Shown: in pieces, positions 5,667 through 5,834 of the stretch
Layout of the letters: each line of letters opens with the position of its first letter
Position numbering within the stretch: the first letter of the stretch is position 1
NCBI GenBank assembly: GCA_003554565.1
Contig: PWGR01000044.1
Span: 1-5,834 of the forward strand
DNA length: 5,834 nucleotides
Source: Clostridia bacterium
Lineage (GTDB): Bacteria; Bacillota; Sulfobacillia; SLMV01
Direction: 5' to 3'
Notes under the pieces: generated by a model
Told to the model about the DNA's origin: nothing
What the model saw: only the letters and a program-made list of their open reading frames with translations
The model's database searches: none
Position numbers and translations under genes: made by a program

Positions 5667-5834
5667 CTCCGGCTCCACTGTCCAGCAGGTGCACGCAGCT
5701 TCCATTGGCAGTGAGATTGATCCTTCGAATTTGCTCCGCTTCCCGCTTCAGTCGGATCTCCAGCCGACCCCTAGGCAGAAAATCGACCGGAAGCCGGTCC
5801 GCCCACTCAATCAACGCGAGAGCATCACCGGCCA
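5638..5834 (-). CDS. tsaE: tRNA t6A biosynthesis ATPase TsaE, C-terminal part (5' end beyond the window)
   Basis: TsaE is the P-loop ATPase that binds the TsaB-TsaD dimer and is needed for multiple turnovers in t6A formation. Only the last 64 residues are visible, read from 5832 down to TGA at 5640-5638. The segment ALIEWADRLPVDFLPRGRLE, followed by IRL, matches the family's typical C-terminal stretch: a Glu-Trp pair, then a leucine-proline and a basic-Leu-Glu-Ile strand. The Walker A and B motifs would lie to the right of the window. After this core comes a tail of about 35 residues ending in GAGGEDHQGARH, perhaps longer than in many TsaE proteins. Its 3' end overlaps tsaB in another frame by 14-29 nt depending on the tsaB start, which supports translational coupling. 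The order tsaE-tsaB-rimI-tsaD strongly supports the identification. Confidence 0.88.
   Translation of the reverse strand, partial: AGDALALIEWADRLPVDFLPRGRLEIRLKREAEQIRRINLTANGSCVHLLDSGAGGEDHQGARH
5663..5670 (-). promoter_or_regulatory. Consensus ribosome binding site inside the tsaE 3' end, for tsaB
   Basis: The minus strand reads GGAGGTGA, a full match to the complement of the usual 16S rRNA 3' end (TCACCTCC). It is the strongest Shine-Dalgarno in the window and lies in the Gly-Gly-Glu codons of tsaE. It is 5 nt upstream of an ATC codon (5657-5655) and 11 nt upstream of GTG 5651. GTG 5666 lies within it, so it cannot serve that start. Confidence 0.6.

Noticed and set aside
5667..5705. tsaB start at the upstream ATG 5705
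   Set aside because: The added residues are atypical of the family, the Shine-Dalgarno is weak and distant, and the overlap with tsaE would grow to 68 nt.

Overview
The window is a compact bacterial housekeeping region with high GC content, dense genes and short gaps. The order tsaE-tsaB-rimI-tsaD, strong purine-rich ribosome binding sites and the protein sequences suggest a GC-rich member of the Bacillota (clostridial or related lineage). That placement is inference, since no rRNA or marker gene is present. There is no sign of a mobile element, CRISPR array, tRNA or rRNA gene, or horizontally acquired cargo.

Layout: almost everything lies on the minus strand, so transcription runs from right to left. 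At the right edge is the C-terminal part of tsaE, which overlaps tsaB out of frame. tsaB touches rimI (TGATG or GTGATG junction), and rimI overlaps tsaD by 4 nt (ATGA). These four genes form one tightly coupled unit. About 105 nt after tsaD comes murC, then a 261-nt gap with hairpin potential and an AT-rich promoter-like stretch, then guaB. guaB converges on a plus-strand gene of which only an acidic 20-residue tail is visible (positions 2-64). A perfect 12-bp inverted repeat lies between the two convergent stop codons.

Function: TsaB, TsaD and TsaE together transfer the threonylcarbamoyl group to A37 of ANN-decoding tRNAs (t6A). The AMP-activated intermediate is made by TsaC/TsaC2, which is not in the window. 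RimI is a GNAT-family protein N-acetyltransferase that commonly sits in this operon. MurC adds L-alanine to UDP-MurNAc in peptidoglycan precursor synthesis, and GuaB is IMP dehydrogenase, the committed step to GMP. All five complete proteins keep their family motifs and look functional.

I see no undescribed system. The points worth a second look are small: the start codon of tsaB, where a perfect GGAGGTGA sits 5 nt before an ATC codon that would give the family-typical N-terminus; the start of murC; the U-tract-free inverted repeat at the convergent junction; G-run Shine-Dalgarno sequences at four genes; and the acidic tail at the left edge.
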